Source: Ricinus communis (taxonomy: Eukaryota > Streptophyta > Magnoliopsida > Malpighiales > Euphorbiaceae). From it: DNA of 64,000 nt. The notes under the pieces were generated by a model, which saw only the letters and a program-made list of their open reading frames with translations, ran no database searches and had not been told where the DNA came from. Below, in pieces: positions 1 through 9,903 of this stretch (positions within the stretch are counted from its first letter, which is position 1; each line of letters opens with the position of its first letter). Where the stretch lies: NCBI RefSeq assembly GCF_019578655.1, contig NC_063258.1, positions 25,920,802 through 25,984,801 on the forward strand. The letters run 5' to 3'. A program made the translations under genes and the position numbers.

Positions 1-3000
1 CCCATCACTAACAATTTTACTCGCCATTTGATTTCATTTCATGCTATTACCTTAAAGCTCAGTGGATCCAAATGATTTCCAATTTAAAAGTATTACCTTA
101 GCATTATAAATAACAACTACGAATCAGGGTAGCTTTAGGAGTCATTTGGTATGGTATAAGTAAAGAGAGATAGTAGCACCTAGAAATAGAGATTTTAATT
201 TTGTTTGGATAGCACGATAAAAAGAACTTGTAAAGGAATAAACAACTCAACCTTCTTTTCTTTATAGAGAGAAAGTAACTTATTAGTTAGGTAAGGAGAA
301 CTTTCTAGTGAAACTTATTAACTAATATACTCTTAAATAATCTAAGAAAATTAATATTAATTTTGTTACATGTAATACTATATTTTAAAATATATAATAA
401 AGCTACAAAATTTTCTATATTCTAGAAAGTTAAACTATGTACTAGATATTTTTAATTTTTAATTCCCGAAAAAGCAACTTCCATACAAATTTCTCAAGAA
501 ATAGACTATTTATCACAACTAAGAACTTAAACGGGTTATGGCAACAGTCTCTAAACTGCTGCCAAGAATCCGATGTCCAAAGTGCGAAAGTGGCAATGTC
601 AAAATACTAACACACGATATCTTATTATTCTATTCTATTCATGATGGAGACTTAATAATTAAATAGCGGATAACTAACTAATAAAATTGACATTTACAAA
701 CCAATAATAAAATGGATGAATGGATAATGAAAAGCAAAGCAAGGAGCACCCAACAATAAATAATCTAAATATATATGTGACCTAGAAAGCTGCATGCAGG
801 ATGCAAGCAACGAAGTGATGGACCCTTAAGGAGATTCTTGAGTGAAGGAAAAACCTAGAGCTAGGTGGATTTTAACTAGTAGGCAGTCGACAGAATAACA
901 TATATAATTGAGATTTGAATGTAATAATTGGTACGGTTAGGATGGATCGATGTAGATGGTGCAATGTCTTAAGTTGAAGACAAGCTGAGTTGGGCATCAT
1001 AAGGAAACAGAGTTCACATGCTACACATGGACTTTCATGGCAAAGATTATACCCAGCATCAACATGATGCTTCTTTTGATCCATCACTATCATCTCTGAA
1101 AGAGAAAGGTTGCTTCTGCTATCATTGAGGGAGTATGTGTACATATTTGTCAAGCCTGTCCTCGTTTCCTGTATTGGTTTTGTTTATGTTTTTGCAAAAT
1201 TTCTTATATAAGATAATGGGGATTGATATATATATATATATATCAAAAGTATATACTTGGTGACATTTAATTTCCTTTCATGGATCATAATTAATTTGAT
1301 AAATCAATATTCATCATTGTACATGTGTTTTCTTTATAGTTAACACTTGCAAAACTTTCTAAATAAGTATAAGATTAGTGATAGATCACTTGGATGACTT
1401 AACAAGTAATGTTTGAATGCAGAATGTAGAGCATAAAATACTATTCATCTTGTGAAAAGTATAAAATTTAATGTCAGTTATTTTTCACAACAAAAAGTGA
1501 TTATCTAAAATTAAAATAATAATTTATATTAGACAATTTGATCAATATAAATTAGACATCGTACATGATATTAAACAGATCAAATAACCCAATATCGTGA
1601 TTTTACTAAAAATATGATAATATATATATATATATATATATTGATAAATGAGTAAAAGACTATTTTGGTATAAAGAATTCAATAAATTAAACTTTTTCTG
1701 TTTAAAATGAATATTCAACTTCTGAATTTCGTTATCCTAGTTAATGAGAGTAAATCTGATATATGTACACTATTGAATGATTGATCTCAAAAAGAAGAAC
1801 AGATAAAAGAGCCAATAATCTTGCGTAGAAAAATCCTTTATCAAGAGTCTAGGTATTGGCATTATGAAACTCAAATATATTAATTTACTTATGATGGGAC
1901 AAAACGAAACCACATAGAAGTGATGCAGGAGGTAGAGCCTAGAGATAGTGAAAGTGCAGCCCCAAACCAATGCCTCATTATTTCACTGCGCAATCTGATT
2001 TAATGAAGAAAACCTGAAGAAAATATTTGAGGGACAAAACAAACAGTCGATGCAGGAAAAGCACAACTCCATGCAAACATGGTAACAGACTTCTTACTAT
2101 TAACATAATGAAGTCCTCATCAATTCCATTCAAAACACCATACCTAACAAATCTGTGGACAACTCTTCTCAATTATTTAATGTTCGTAAACAGAAGATCA
2201 ACGGACACCTTTACGTACCTTTCGTTTTAACTCGACTGATGATTGCAGGTTTTTTTTTTAAATCTTACACATTATAATTTGATATTTGAAATTAATGAAC
2301 CTTTCTTTTTCCTTTCTTAAATTCTTTAATAATTTTGCATCTCAAATAATAGGTGCCAGGATTCAAATATCATCGTATCCATAAAAAGGAAAAAACAACA
2401 TTGGAGGGACGAAGAAAAATGTACTTTATATAGTAAAAGAAGTTGTCAAGTTAAATTTTTTGTTTTAATAAACTCAATAAGTTGTGAATTACAATTATTA
2501 TTATTATTATTCCACCATTAAAAACTAATAAAATATAGATACCAGTCATTTATTGGCTTCAATTGAATTATACATCAGTATTATAATGACTAAAATTTAA
2601 TCGAATATTATCAATTGATTGCAAGCTTGCTTTGGTAGGCGAGGCATCTAAAATGGCATAAAAGAGAAACATAAAACAAGAATAACAATATCTTACAAGC
2701 TCTTAAGTTATATTTATTTATTTATTTTGTCATGGAAAGCATATATTAAAATTAAATTTTTAAAAAATTTCTAATTTTTTTCTTAAAATAACTTAAAAAT
2801 CATATTCTTTTTCTTTAGATTTATTAGGAGTTTATGCTTAGTGATTTGTACTTCCTACATAGTTAATAAATAATGCGGCTTGCATGATTAATACTATTAT
2901 TTCTCAAGAGCACAATGCATATTGTCCCATTTATGTACTGATTGATTATTCTTGTTTCTTTCAACCTTAAATACAATATGTCTGCTAAAAAATTTGAAAA

Positions 3001-4117
3001 GAAAATGTAAAATCTAAATAATAATAATAATAATAATAATAATGGGACGTACGAGTTGAGATTTCTTCCACAATTTATGGGACCCAGTTTTACTGCTCTT
3101 GATTCGTTGTTGTTCCATTAATTTGATTGCTTCATATTCTAATTGTCATTCAAACATGTTTCCTCGATTCTCTGTTGTTGTTACTGTTATATGTGAGTTT
3201 GTGATTAGCAACCAATTAAATAATAGTTTCATTCAACTTAATTAAAAATAAAGGTTGATATTCAAGTTGTACAAATTATTAAGGGCTGAAGAATTCAATG
3301 ATTCAGCCATTATAGATTTTCCATTTTGATGTTCAACATTTAAAAAGAAAAAGAAATAAAGATTAATTGTTTAATCCAATCTCTATCTATCCCTTCCAAC
3401 TGGGAAATAAACTCATTTCATTTACACATTCACACAAAAATGACATTGACGTTGAGGAAATACATTTTGGTTCTCTAATACTTGCAATCACTTTAATAGC
3501 TAGAGTTTAATTAATAAAAAAGAAAATAATTTTTATTTTGCAATAACACTTTTTCTTTTCACTTTATAAATCTAAAGTTTATTTATTTAGCTATTTTCAC
3601 ACTTTAAAGTTCTTGATATAATATAATAAACACTTCAATTTAATTTTTTATAATACTTAAATACTTTTTAATATATGATTTCATTAAATAATTTCATATG
3701 TATGGCCTGTAATTGTTTAAATATTATTAAAAAAATAAAATTTAAAGATTTATAAAAATTAAATTGAGATTAAAAGGTATTTAAAGTATAAAAGGAGTAC
3801 ATGTATTTAATAAATAAAATTAAATTATTAAAATAATTAAATAATCAAAATATAATTATATGTTTTGCTATTGATAATATAGACTTAGGATGCTGACACA
3901 TAAACAACTGCACAAAGAAACAGACTCTTCTTTTTGTTTTGCCTTTGTGTAATACCATACTCTCTGTCTCTACGGATTGGCTTGTAAAACCAAAGCAAAC
4001 CCTTATTCTGAGAGGAGCTATCCAAATCAAGATAACCACATGGATATTGACGACCAAAACTAAAACACTCCACATGCATATTTCTTTCCTATTGCGTACC
4101 TTATTTATATATACTGA
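1..4117. other. AT-rich intergenic region, no supported gene
   Basis: There is no ORF with recognisable homology here. The stretch holds short microsatellites at 1226-1243 (TA), 1620-1641 (TA), 2495-2511 (ATT) and 3017-3043 (AAT). Two stretches look less random than the rest. One is 780-1180, with a 93-codon minus-strand ORF at 872-1153. The other is 3885-4110, with overlapping short ORFs on both strands. Neither gives a protein I recognise. A 42-codon ORF at 538-666 contains a single CPKC motif and is probably fortuitous. Confidence 0.6.
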
Positions 4118-4241
4118 TGATACAAATAGAGGTAATTGCATAATATTCATTGCTAAGAAAACTTAACCTAAATGATTATTTATACTCTAATCATGAAAAA
4201 GACTATACTACCCTTACAATAAACCTTTACAGTGTTTAACA
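4118..4241 (-). repeat. 3' LTR of the copia element
   Basis: This is the 124-bp partner of the LTR at 8923-9033. Compared with that copy it has one substitution (A for G after CTAATCATG) and 13 extra bases near 4212-4224. The extra bases look like a local duplication around the CTTTACA motif. Confidence 0.93.
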
Positions 4242-4253
4242 TTCCCCCTCAAA
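4242..4253 (-). other. polypurine tract
   Basis: On the minus strand this reads TTTGAGGGGGAA directly upstream of the 3' LTR start (TGTTAAAC). That is the expected place and composition of the plus-strand primer. The RNase H frame stops at 4255-4257, only a few bases before it. Confidence 0.85.
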
Positions 4254-4254
4254 C

Positions 4255-7200
4255 TCACGATGCGATAGCAACAAGCATCGAGAGTTTGTCAGATAAAAAA
4301 CGAAAACGTGAGGCAGTTAGACATTTTGTAAATAAGTCCGCAAGCTGTAAAGAAGAAGAAACAAAAGGTAAAGTCAAGGTGCCATTCTGAAGATGATAAC
4401 GGGTAATATGACGGTCGATTTCGATATGCTTGGTCCGTTCGTGAAAGACTGAATTGTGTGCAATCTGAATAGCGCTCTTATTATCACAATGTAAAGGAGT
4501 TGGTTGCCGCAGAAAGACACCCATATCAGCAAGCAACCATCGCAACCAAACTATTTCACAAGTAGTAGAAGCCATAGCGCGATATTTAGCCTCCGTTGAG
4601 GATCGAGAAATGACATCCTGCTTCTTACTTTTCCAAGAGATAAGGGAATCACCTAAAAAGATACAAAATCCAGTAGTTGATTTGCGGTCAGTGGGATCAC
4701 CAGCCCAATCAGCATCAGAGTAAGCACATAACTCTAAAGATGAAGCAGATGAAAATAGAAGAGTCGGCGAGTCCCGGAGGTATCTCAAATCTGACGGCCC
4801 GATGAAGCTGTAGTAGGAGAAGTAACAAACGACCGACTATATGAACAACATATGCAATATCGGGGGCGAGTGATAGTAAGATAAACTAAACTTCCAACAA
4901 CAGTCCGATATAAACTCGGATCCGTGAGTGAGAACCATCGGGCGAGTAACGAGCGTTGAGCTCAATTGGAGTAGCAGTCTTATTGTCGGGAAAGGCGAGC
5001 ACGCTCAAAAATATCGAAATATACTTAGATTGAGAAAGAAGATACCCTTTTGGAGAAGAAGCAACTTCAATACCCGAAGTATGAAGGGAACCCAAGTCCT
5101 TCATAGCAAAACAACGAGTCGATTCGGACTTTAACAGACTAATTCCGACAACATCATCACCTGTAATAAGCATATCATCAACATATAGAGAGAGCAAAAT
5201 TCGACCGGTACCAAGTACATTTGATAAGCGGTCGAGTCATGATGGCTAGGATGAAAACCAAGTGAAGTAATTACGAGAGAACTTCTCGAACCAAGCGCGA
5301 GGAGCCTGTTTGAGACCATAAAGAAACCTTCCTAAGTCCTGCAGACTTCACCGGGATGATGATCAAAACCGGAGGAGGGACCATATAAACTTCTTCATGA
5401 AGATCGCCATTCAAAAGGCATTTTTGACATCCATTTGAGTTATATCCCAAGGCAGGCAATGAGAGTTCGAAATGTAGTCATTTTAGCAACGGGAGAAAAA
5501 GTCTCTTCATAATCCATACCATATTCTTGAGAATAACCTTTAGCCACTAAACGAGCTTTATACCTTTCAATAGAACCATCAGACTTAGTTTTAATCTTGT
5601 AGACCCAACGAGAACCAATAGCACGTTTACTGCAGGAAGGAAAACTAAATCCCAAGTATGGGTTTGGTGAAGAGCGATTAACTCCTCGGCCCATAGCACG
5701 CCAAAGAGGATCAAGAATGGCTTCTTTGAAAGATGAAAGTTCAGAAAGACGATGAATAGAAGCGAGAAAGGAAACAAATGAACTCGAATAACAAGAATAA
5801 TCAAAATCAGGTTGTTTAGTGGACTTACGATTGCGTCACAGGGATAGCGAGAATGCGATAGTATCCATGATCTCGGAAGATGATTGGGCGGGTGTGTAGT
5901 AGAGGAGCCAATAGAGGTGTCGGGAATGTCGGTGAGGATAGCTCATCAACATCGGTAATAAAAGGGTCAATATGGATAAGATCAGACATAGATATATGGT
6001 GAGGACGGTCAGGAATTGTAAAATAAGGAATATGTTCAAGAAAAATAACATGACGAGAAACATATAATTTATGATTGATTGGATCAAAACAACGATACCC
6101 TTTTTGACCTGCACCATAACCAAGAAAGACACATATAGTAGATCGAGATGATAGCTTACTGCATTCAACATGAGGAAGAAGAACAAAACATGTAGAACCA
6201 AAAACACGAAGAGAAGTATAATCTGGCGGACGACCATACAATCTTTCATAGGGAGACAAGCCAGAATTATAAGAAATAGGAATTCTGTTAATTAAATGAA
6301 CGGAAGTAAGAACTCCTTCCCCCCAAAATTCACTAGGAACACTAGCGGACAACAAGAGTGATCGCGCTCTAGAATGTGTCTATGTTTTCTCTCGAAGAAC
6401 TCCATTTTGTTCAGGAGTATCAGTGCAAGAAGTTTGGTAAATTGTACCATCTAAAGTAAGTAGATCCTTAAAAGCATGAGAAGTATACTCTCCCCCCAAA
6501 TCACATCTAAAGCATTTGATAACAGCTGAATGTTGGGTTTTTACAAGAGATCAGAACTCATTATATATGGCAAAAAAGTTTGAACGACGTTTCATAAGAT
6601 AAACCCAACAATAACGAGTGCAATCATCAATAAAAGATACATAATAGCGAGAACCCCCTTTTGTAGAAACAAGAGAGGGTCCCCATACATCAGAATGAAT
6701 AAGATCAAAAGGAGAGACAGATATAGCAGTGCTTTTAGGAAAAGGCAATGCATTAAACTTGGCTAGTTTATAACCACTGCAATCAGAAATGTCATGAGTT
6801 TTCAAATTTCCTAAAGCTCCTGTAGAAACTAAAAATTTTAAACGAGACACAGAGACATGACCAAGGCGAGAGTGCCACAAATAAAACACAGATGAAGAGG
6901 GATTCAAACGAAAGGATGACAAATTCACACCAGGAACAACAGCCGCAGTGTGAGGGGTTTTGAGTTGATCCAATACATAAAGTCCTCCTTCTCTATGGCC
7001 GATCCCAATCACTTTCTGAGACTGTGGATCCTGAACAAAATAAGCGGAAGAGGAAAATGAGACTGAGCATCTAGTATCACAAATCTGACCAACAGAAGCA
7101 AGATTCAAAGCAAGACTAGGAATGTGATAGACATTAGATAAAGATAGAGAAGGCGTAATAACCAAACCAACACCTTGCAATGGCATAGGTGTACCACTAG

Positions 7201-7354
7201 CACTCATAACAGGAATTGAAACTTCAGGGGTTAGAGAAGTAAATGATGATAAATTAGGTGACATATGGTTTGAAGCACCAGAATCTAAAATCCAGGAGGA
7301 GGGGGATATACCTGAAGGACTAGATGACAGACCTACTTGAGAGGAAGCAGACAT
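4255..7354 (-). pseudogene. pol: copia pol: protease, integrase, RT, RNase H, broken
   Basis: The pieces lie in several frames. 7354-6551 has the protease motif ILDSGASNHM (about 7291-7262), the GAG-pre-integrase region (LWHSRLGH) and the start of the integrase core (HSDVWGP, then SFIDDCTRY). In the zinc-binding region the last Cys of the usual CX2C is Tyr (DCSGYKLAK). An in-frame TGA follows near 6550, and PEQNG with the third catalytic acidic residue lies at about 6410. 6355-5825 carries the integrase C-terminal part (PYERLYGRPPDY). 5694-5440 has the RT start ([12 protein letters not shown]). 5197-4886 has the RT active site YVDDMLITGDD. 4788-4255 has RNase H (DADWAGDPTDRKSTTGF, SSTEAKYRA, HCDNKSA). 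At least five frameshifts or stops separate these blocks. Confidence 0.9.
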
Positions 7355-8298
7355 GGCATGAGGCTGAGAAGCAAGGCTACTGGCCTTTCAATCAGTGATG
7401 GGTCTAAGGAGGAGGTTGATAAGGCATTGTGAGGACGAGGTAGAAGAGGAGGTCCATTGTGGAGAGGCGGTGATCGATACGACCACTGGTGATGCTGTTG
7501 ATGAAACTGTTGCTGTTTTCCTCTGCCCAATTTCGGACACTGAGATTTCCAATGACCTTTTTGCTTGCAAAACCCACATTCATCACGAACAACAGATCCA
7601 TATAGCCTAAACTGAGATTTAGAATTTGATCGAGGAGGCATGACAAAAACAGATGGAGTAAAAACTGAAGAAACCTCTTTTACAGCCGAGGACTTTAAAC
7701 GAATTTCTTCAGCCAAAAGTTCACTAACAACAGAATCAACAGAAGGCAGTGGATGACGATGCAGAATAGACCCACGAAGTCCCTCAAACTCATCACGAAG
7801 GGCCATTAAAAACTGTACCAATCTATGCTCCTCTCTTCGTACAATATAAGGCCCAAAGACTTGTAATTCAGCAGGTTCTGTGAGAGCCAACTGATCCCAC
7901 AAATCTGTCATAGCATCGTAGAATTCTTGAATACTCATACTTTTCTGCTGAAGAGCACGAATGTCAGACTCCAACTGGTATTGCTTTGCAAAATTAGACT
8001 GTGTATACAGTCGAGCTAGGTGATCCCAAACCTCCTTAGCCGTCTCATATTTTGCTAATTGGATGCCTATCGAATGCTTAACAGAATTATTGATCCAAGT
8101 AATAATTTTTGAATTATCAACTTCCCATTTATCCAATAATGCCACATCATCTTGAGGCTTAATATAAGCACCCGAAATATATCCCCACTTTTATTTCCCT
8201 TTCAAGAAATTTTTCATCACGTAGCTCCAATATGCATAATTCTTACTATCCAACTGAACACTAACTGCTTGAAGCGAATCATCTCTAGCTTCAGCCAT
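7333..8298 (-). pseudogene. gag: copia gag (UBN2-type, CCHC zinc knuckle), broken
   Basis: The capsid-like part of the element. The natural start appears to be the ATG at 8298-8296 (MAEARDDSLQAVSVQLDS). Codon 36 is a TAA at 8193-8191, within a motif that is normally KGKKMWGY. After it the frame stays open to 7333. It includes the UBN2 gag signature (TWINNSV, AKEVWDHLARLYTQ) and a zinc knuckle of form CX2CX4HX4C (CGFCKQKGHWKSQC) near the 3' end. Gag and protease are now in different frames around 7350-7400, where an ancestral Trp codon also reads as TGA. In intact relatives gag-pol is one polyprotein that packages the RNA. This copy could only be mobilised in trans. Confidence 0.88.
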
Positions 8299-8908
8299 AC
8301 GGAACAGACAAACGAAAGGAAAACTCAACAGAAATCAACAACAATCAATTACTCTAAAGACAGGGCAACAAATCTACTTTCACAGATTGCTTATGTGCCA
8401 TAACCATTTATCAATATAAAACCACAATGCATAATTTTCTACCAATTTTCTTTTAGTGCAATGGCTCGTACAAAGCAAACAACAAGAAAATCAACAGGAG
8501 GAAAGCAAACAACAAAGCAAAGTGGAGTAAAGAAGTCACACCGATTCAGACCAGGAACTTAAAGAATTTTGTCGAGCAAGTGGTGTGCAACGCACACAGC
8601 ACACGCATCAAGAAGAAGAAGACTCACGCGTTGACGCCCGGCGGTCGATGCATAGCGATCGACATACGCGACGACAGGAATTTTGTCGAGCGGGTGGTGT
8701 GCAGCGGCAACACACGCATCAAGAAGAAGACTCACGCGGTCGGACGCAACCAAAGCGGTCGACACCTCACACGCATCAAGAAGAAGAAGACTCACGCAAC
8801 CAGCGATCGGCCTAAGGAATTTTGTCGAGCGGGTGGTGTGCAACGCAAAGAAGAAGACGCACTCTACCAGACGGCCAAAGAGACCAGGTTAGAAGACTCA
8901 ATCAATTT
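8299..8908 (-). other. copia leader with tandem repeats and captured host sequence
   Basis: This is the untranslated leader between the primer site and the gag start. It holds about three imperfect, GC- and CpG-rich units. Each begins near GGAATTTTGTCGAGC (about 8561, 8679 and 8815) and most contain ACGCATCAAGAAGAAGA blocks. These repeats create long but meaningless ORFs in several frames (for example 8559-8843 and 8580-8948). The part next to gag includes a histone H3 fragment on the plus strand (8461-8562), listed separately. Confidence 0.75.
8461..8562 (+). pseudogene. captured histone H3 N-terminal fragment
   Basis: A 33-codon ORF with its own ATG and TAA encodes a clear histone H3 tail. 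It starts MARTKQTTRKSTGGK, then QTTKQ, and then jumps to SGVKKSHRFRPGT before the stop. Compared with canonical H3 it matches residues 1-19, lacks residues 20-32 in frame (removing K23, R26 and K27), and resumes at about residues 33-45. K4, K9, K14, K18, K36 and K37 are kept; A7 is T and P38 is S. The sequence just before the ATG (TTTTCTTTTAG then TGCA) looks like an intron acceptor a few bases before the start, as in plant H3.3-type genes with a 5'UTR intron. The fragment lies antisense inside the copia leader and lacks the whole histone fold, so it is not a working histone. Identification is secure; how it was acquired is inference. Confidence 0.85.
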
Positions 8909-8922
8909 AGGCTCTGATACCA
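8909..8922 (-). other. tRNA primer-binding site
   Basis: The minus strand reads TGGTATCAGAGCCT immediately after the 5' LTR end. This matches the 3' end of plant initiator Met-tRNA, the usual primer of copia elements. Confidence 0.9.
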
Positions 8923-9033
8923 TGATACAAATAGAGGTAATTGCATAATATTCATTGCTAAGAAAACTTAACCTAAATGATTATTTATACTCTAATCATG
9001 GAAAAGACTATACTACCTTTACAGTGTTTAACA
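8923..9033 (-). repeat. 5' LTR of the copia element
   Basis: This is a 111-bp LTR. On the plus strand it reads from TGATACAAATAG to TGTTTAACA, so in element orientation it starts TGTTAAACACTG and ends TTTGTATCA, with the usual TG...CA ends. It matches the copy at 4118-4241 almost base for base. It is very short for a copia LTR. Confidence 0.93.
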
Positions 9034-9469
9034 ACTTACACTGTTGGAATTTAAATGCAATAAATTAAGAGTCAAAAACTGTTAAATATAGTTCATAATT
9101 ACTAACATTGAGACAGTTATCTGCAGTTAGCTAATATTTTTCTTTTCAGAAAAAGAAAAAGGAAAAGAGTAATAACCATTTCATTCTATATTAACTGCTA
9201 TTTTTTAATAGATTACTTAAATGAAAAAAAAGTATTTAATAGGCTTACTTTCAACACTAAAAAATTAATATTTGTATTAAATATAAAAATAATGAATAAT
9301 TAGAATTTTTTGAATTGAAAAGGAGATTGTTAGTATAAAATGCTGCTGTAACTAAAATTAAGAAGAAAAGAAAAAGGCAGGGTAAGCTTTTTAGAACAAG
9401 CCATGTGGCAAGCTCTTATTACATTCTTCATCTTTTATAGTTTGTATCAAAAAAAGAAAAGTTTACTTT

Positions 9470-9514
<45 letters not shown>

Positions 9515-9898
9515 CTATAAAAAAAAAAAAAGAATTGCAGTGTGTGCGTATCAGAGCTTCCTCCATTAATTGCCAATCTGATAGTTTTTCTCAGAGAAGT
9601 TAAGCTGCATACACAGATTTACAAATACATGCACGAGAAATTTAGAAATGCGGGAAACATCTTTAATTTTTCTTTTTCTTTCTAAAAGAAAAGATTGAAA
9701 ATCTTCACACACACCCTTTAATTCACCATTTATGTATGCTGCAGTATATACCCTTTTGAAGTTTTTTTTTTTAGCTTTAATTTTACTTGTATAAACATGC
9801 GGCTGAGGGAAGAGGGATTAAAACAGAAAACTTTTACTTTGCTATCAGAAATATCTAGTAGATTTTTGATAAGTTGATAGCAAAGAGGATTAATCAAA
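9034..9898. other. AT-rich intergenic spacer with (GA)n
   Basis: I see no gene. A (GA)n microsatellite of about 40 bp lies at 9472-9511. The rest is low-complexity AT-rich sequence between the copia element and the solo LTR. Confidence 0.6.
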
Positions 9899-9903
9899 CT
9901 AGT

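Larger units (their letters stand above)
4118..9033 (-). mobile_element. Ty1/copia LTR retrotransposon, degenerate
   Basis: This is a near full-length copia element of about 4.9 kb, transcribed right to left. In element order it has a 5' LTR (8923-9033), a primer-binding site TGGTATCAGAGC directly next to the LTR (initiator Met-tRNA type), a leader of about 620 bp, gag with a CCHC knuckle, aspartic protease, GAG-pre-integrase and integrase, reverse transcriptase with YVDDM, RNase H, a polypurine tract, and the 3' LTR (4118-4241). The order protease, integrase, RT, RNase H defines the copia superfamily. The flanks ACTGA (4113-4117) and ACTTA (9034-9038) may be a 5-bp target duplication with one change. 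Gag and pol carry stops and several frameshifts, so the copy cannot be autonomous. The LTRs differ by one substitution and a 13-bp indel, which suggests a recent insertion. Confidence 0.95.

Noticed and set aside
7395..7610. Plus-strand ORF over the copia gag
   Set aside because: It is a shadow of the gag frame on the minus strand.
8559..8948. Overlapping ORFs of up to 122 codons in the copia leader
   Set aside because: They arise from CpG-rich tandem repeats, are open in several frames at once and match no family.
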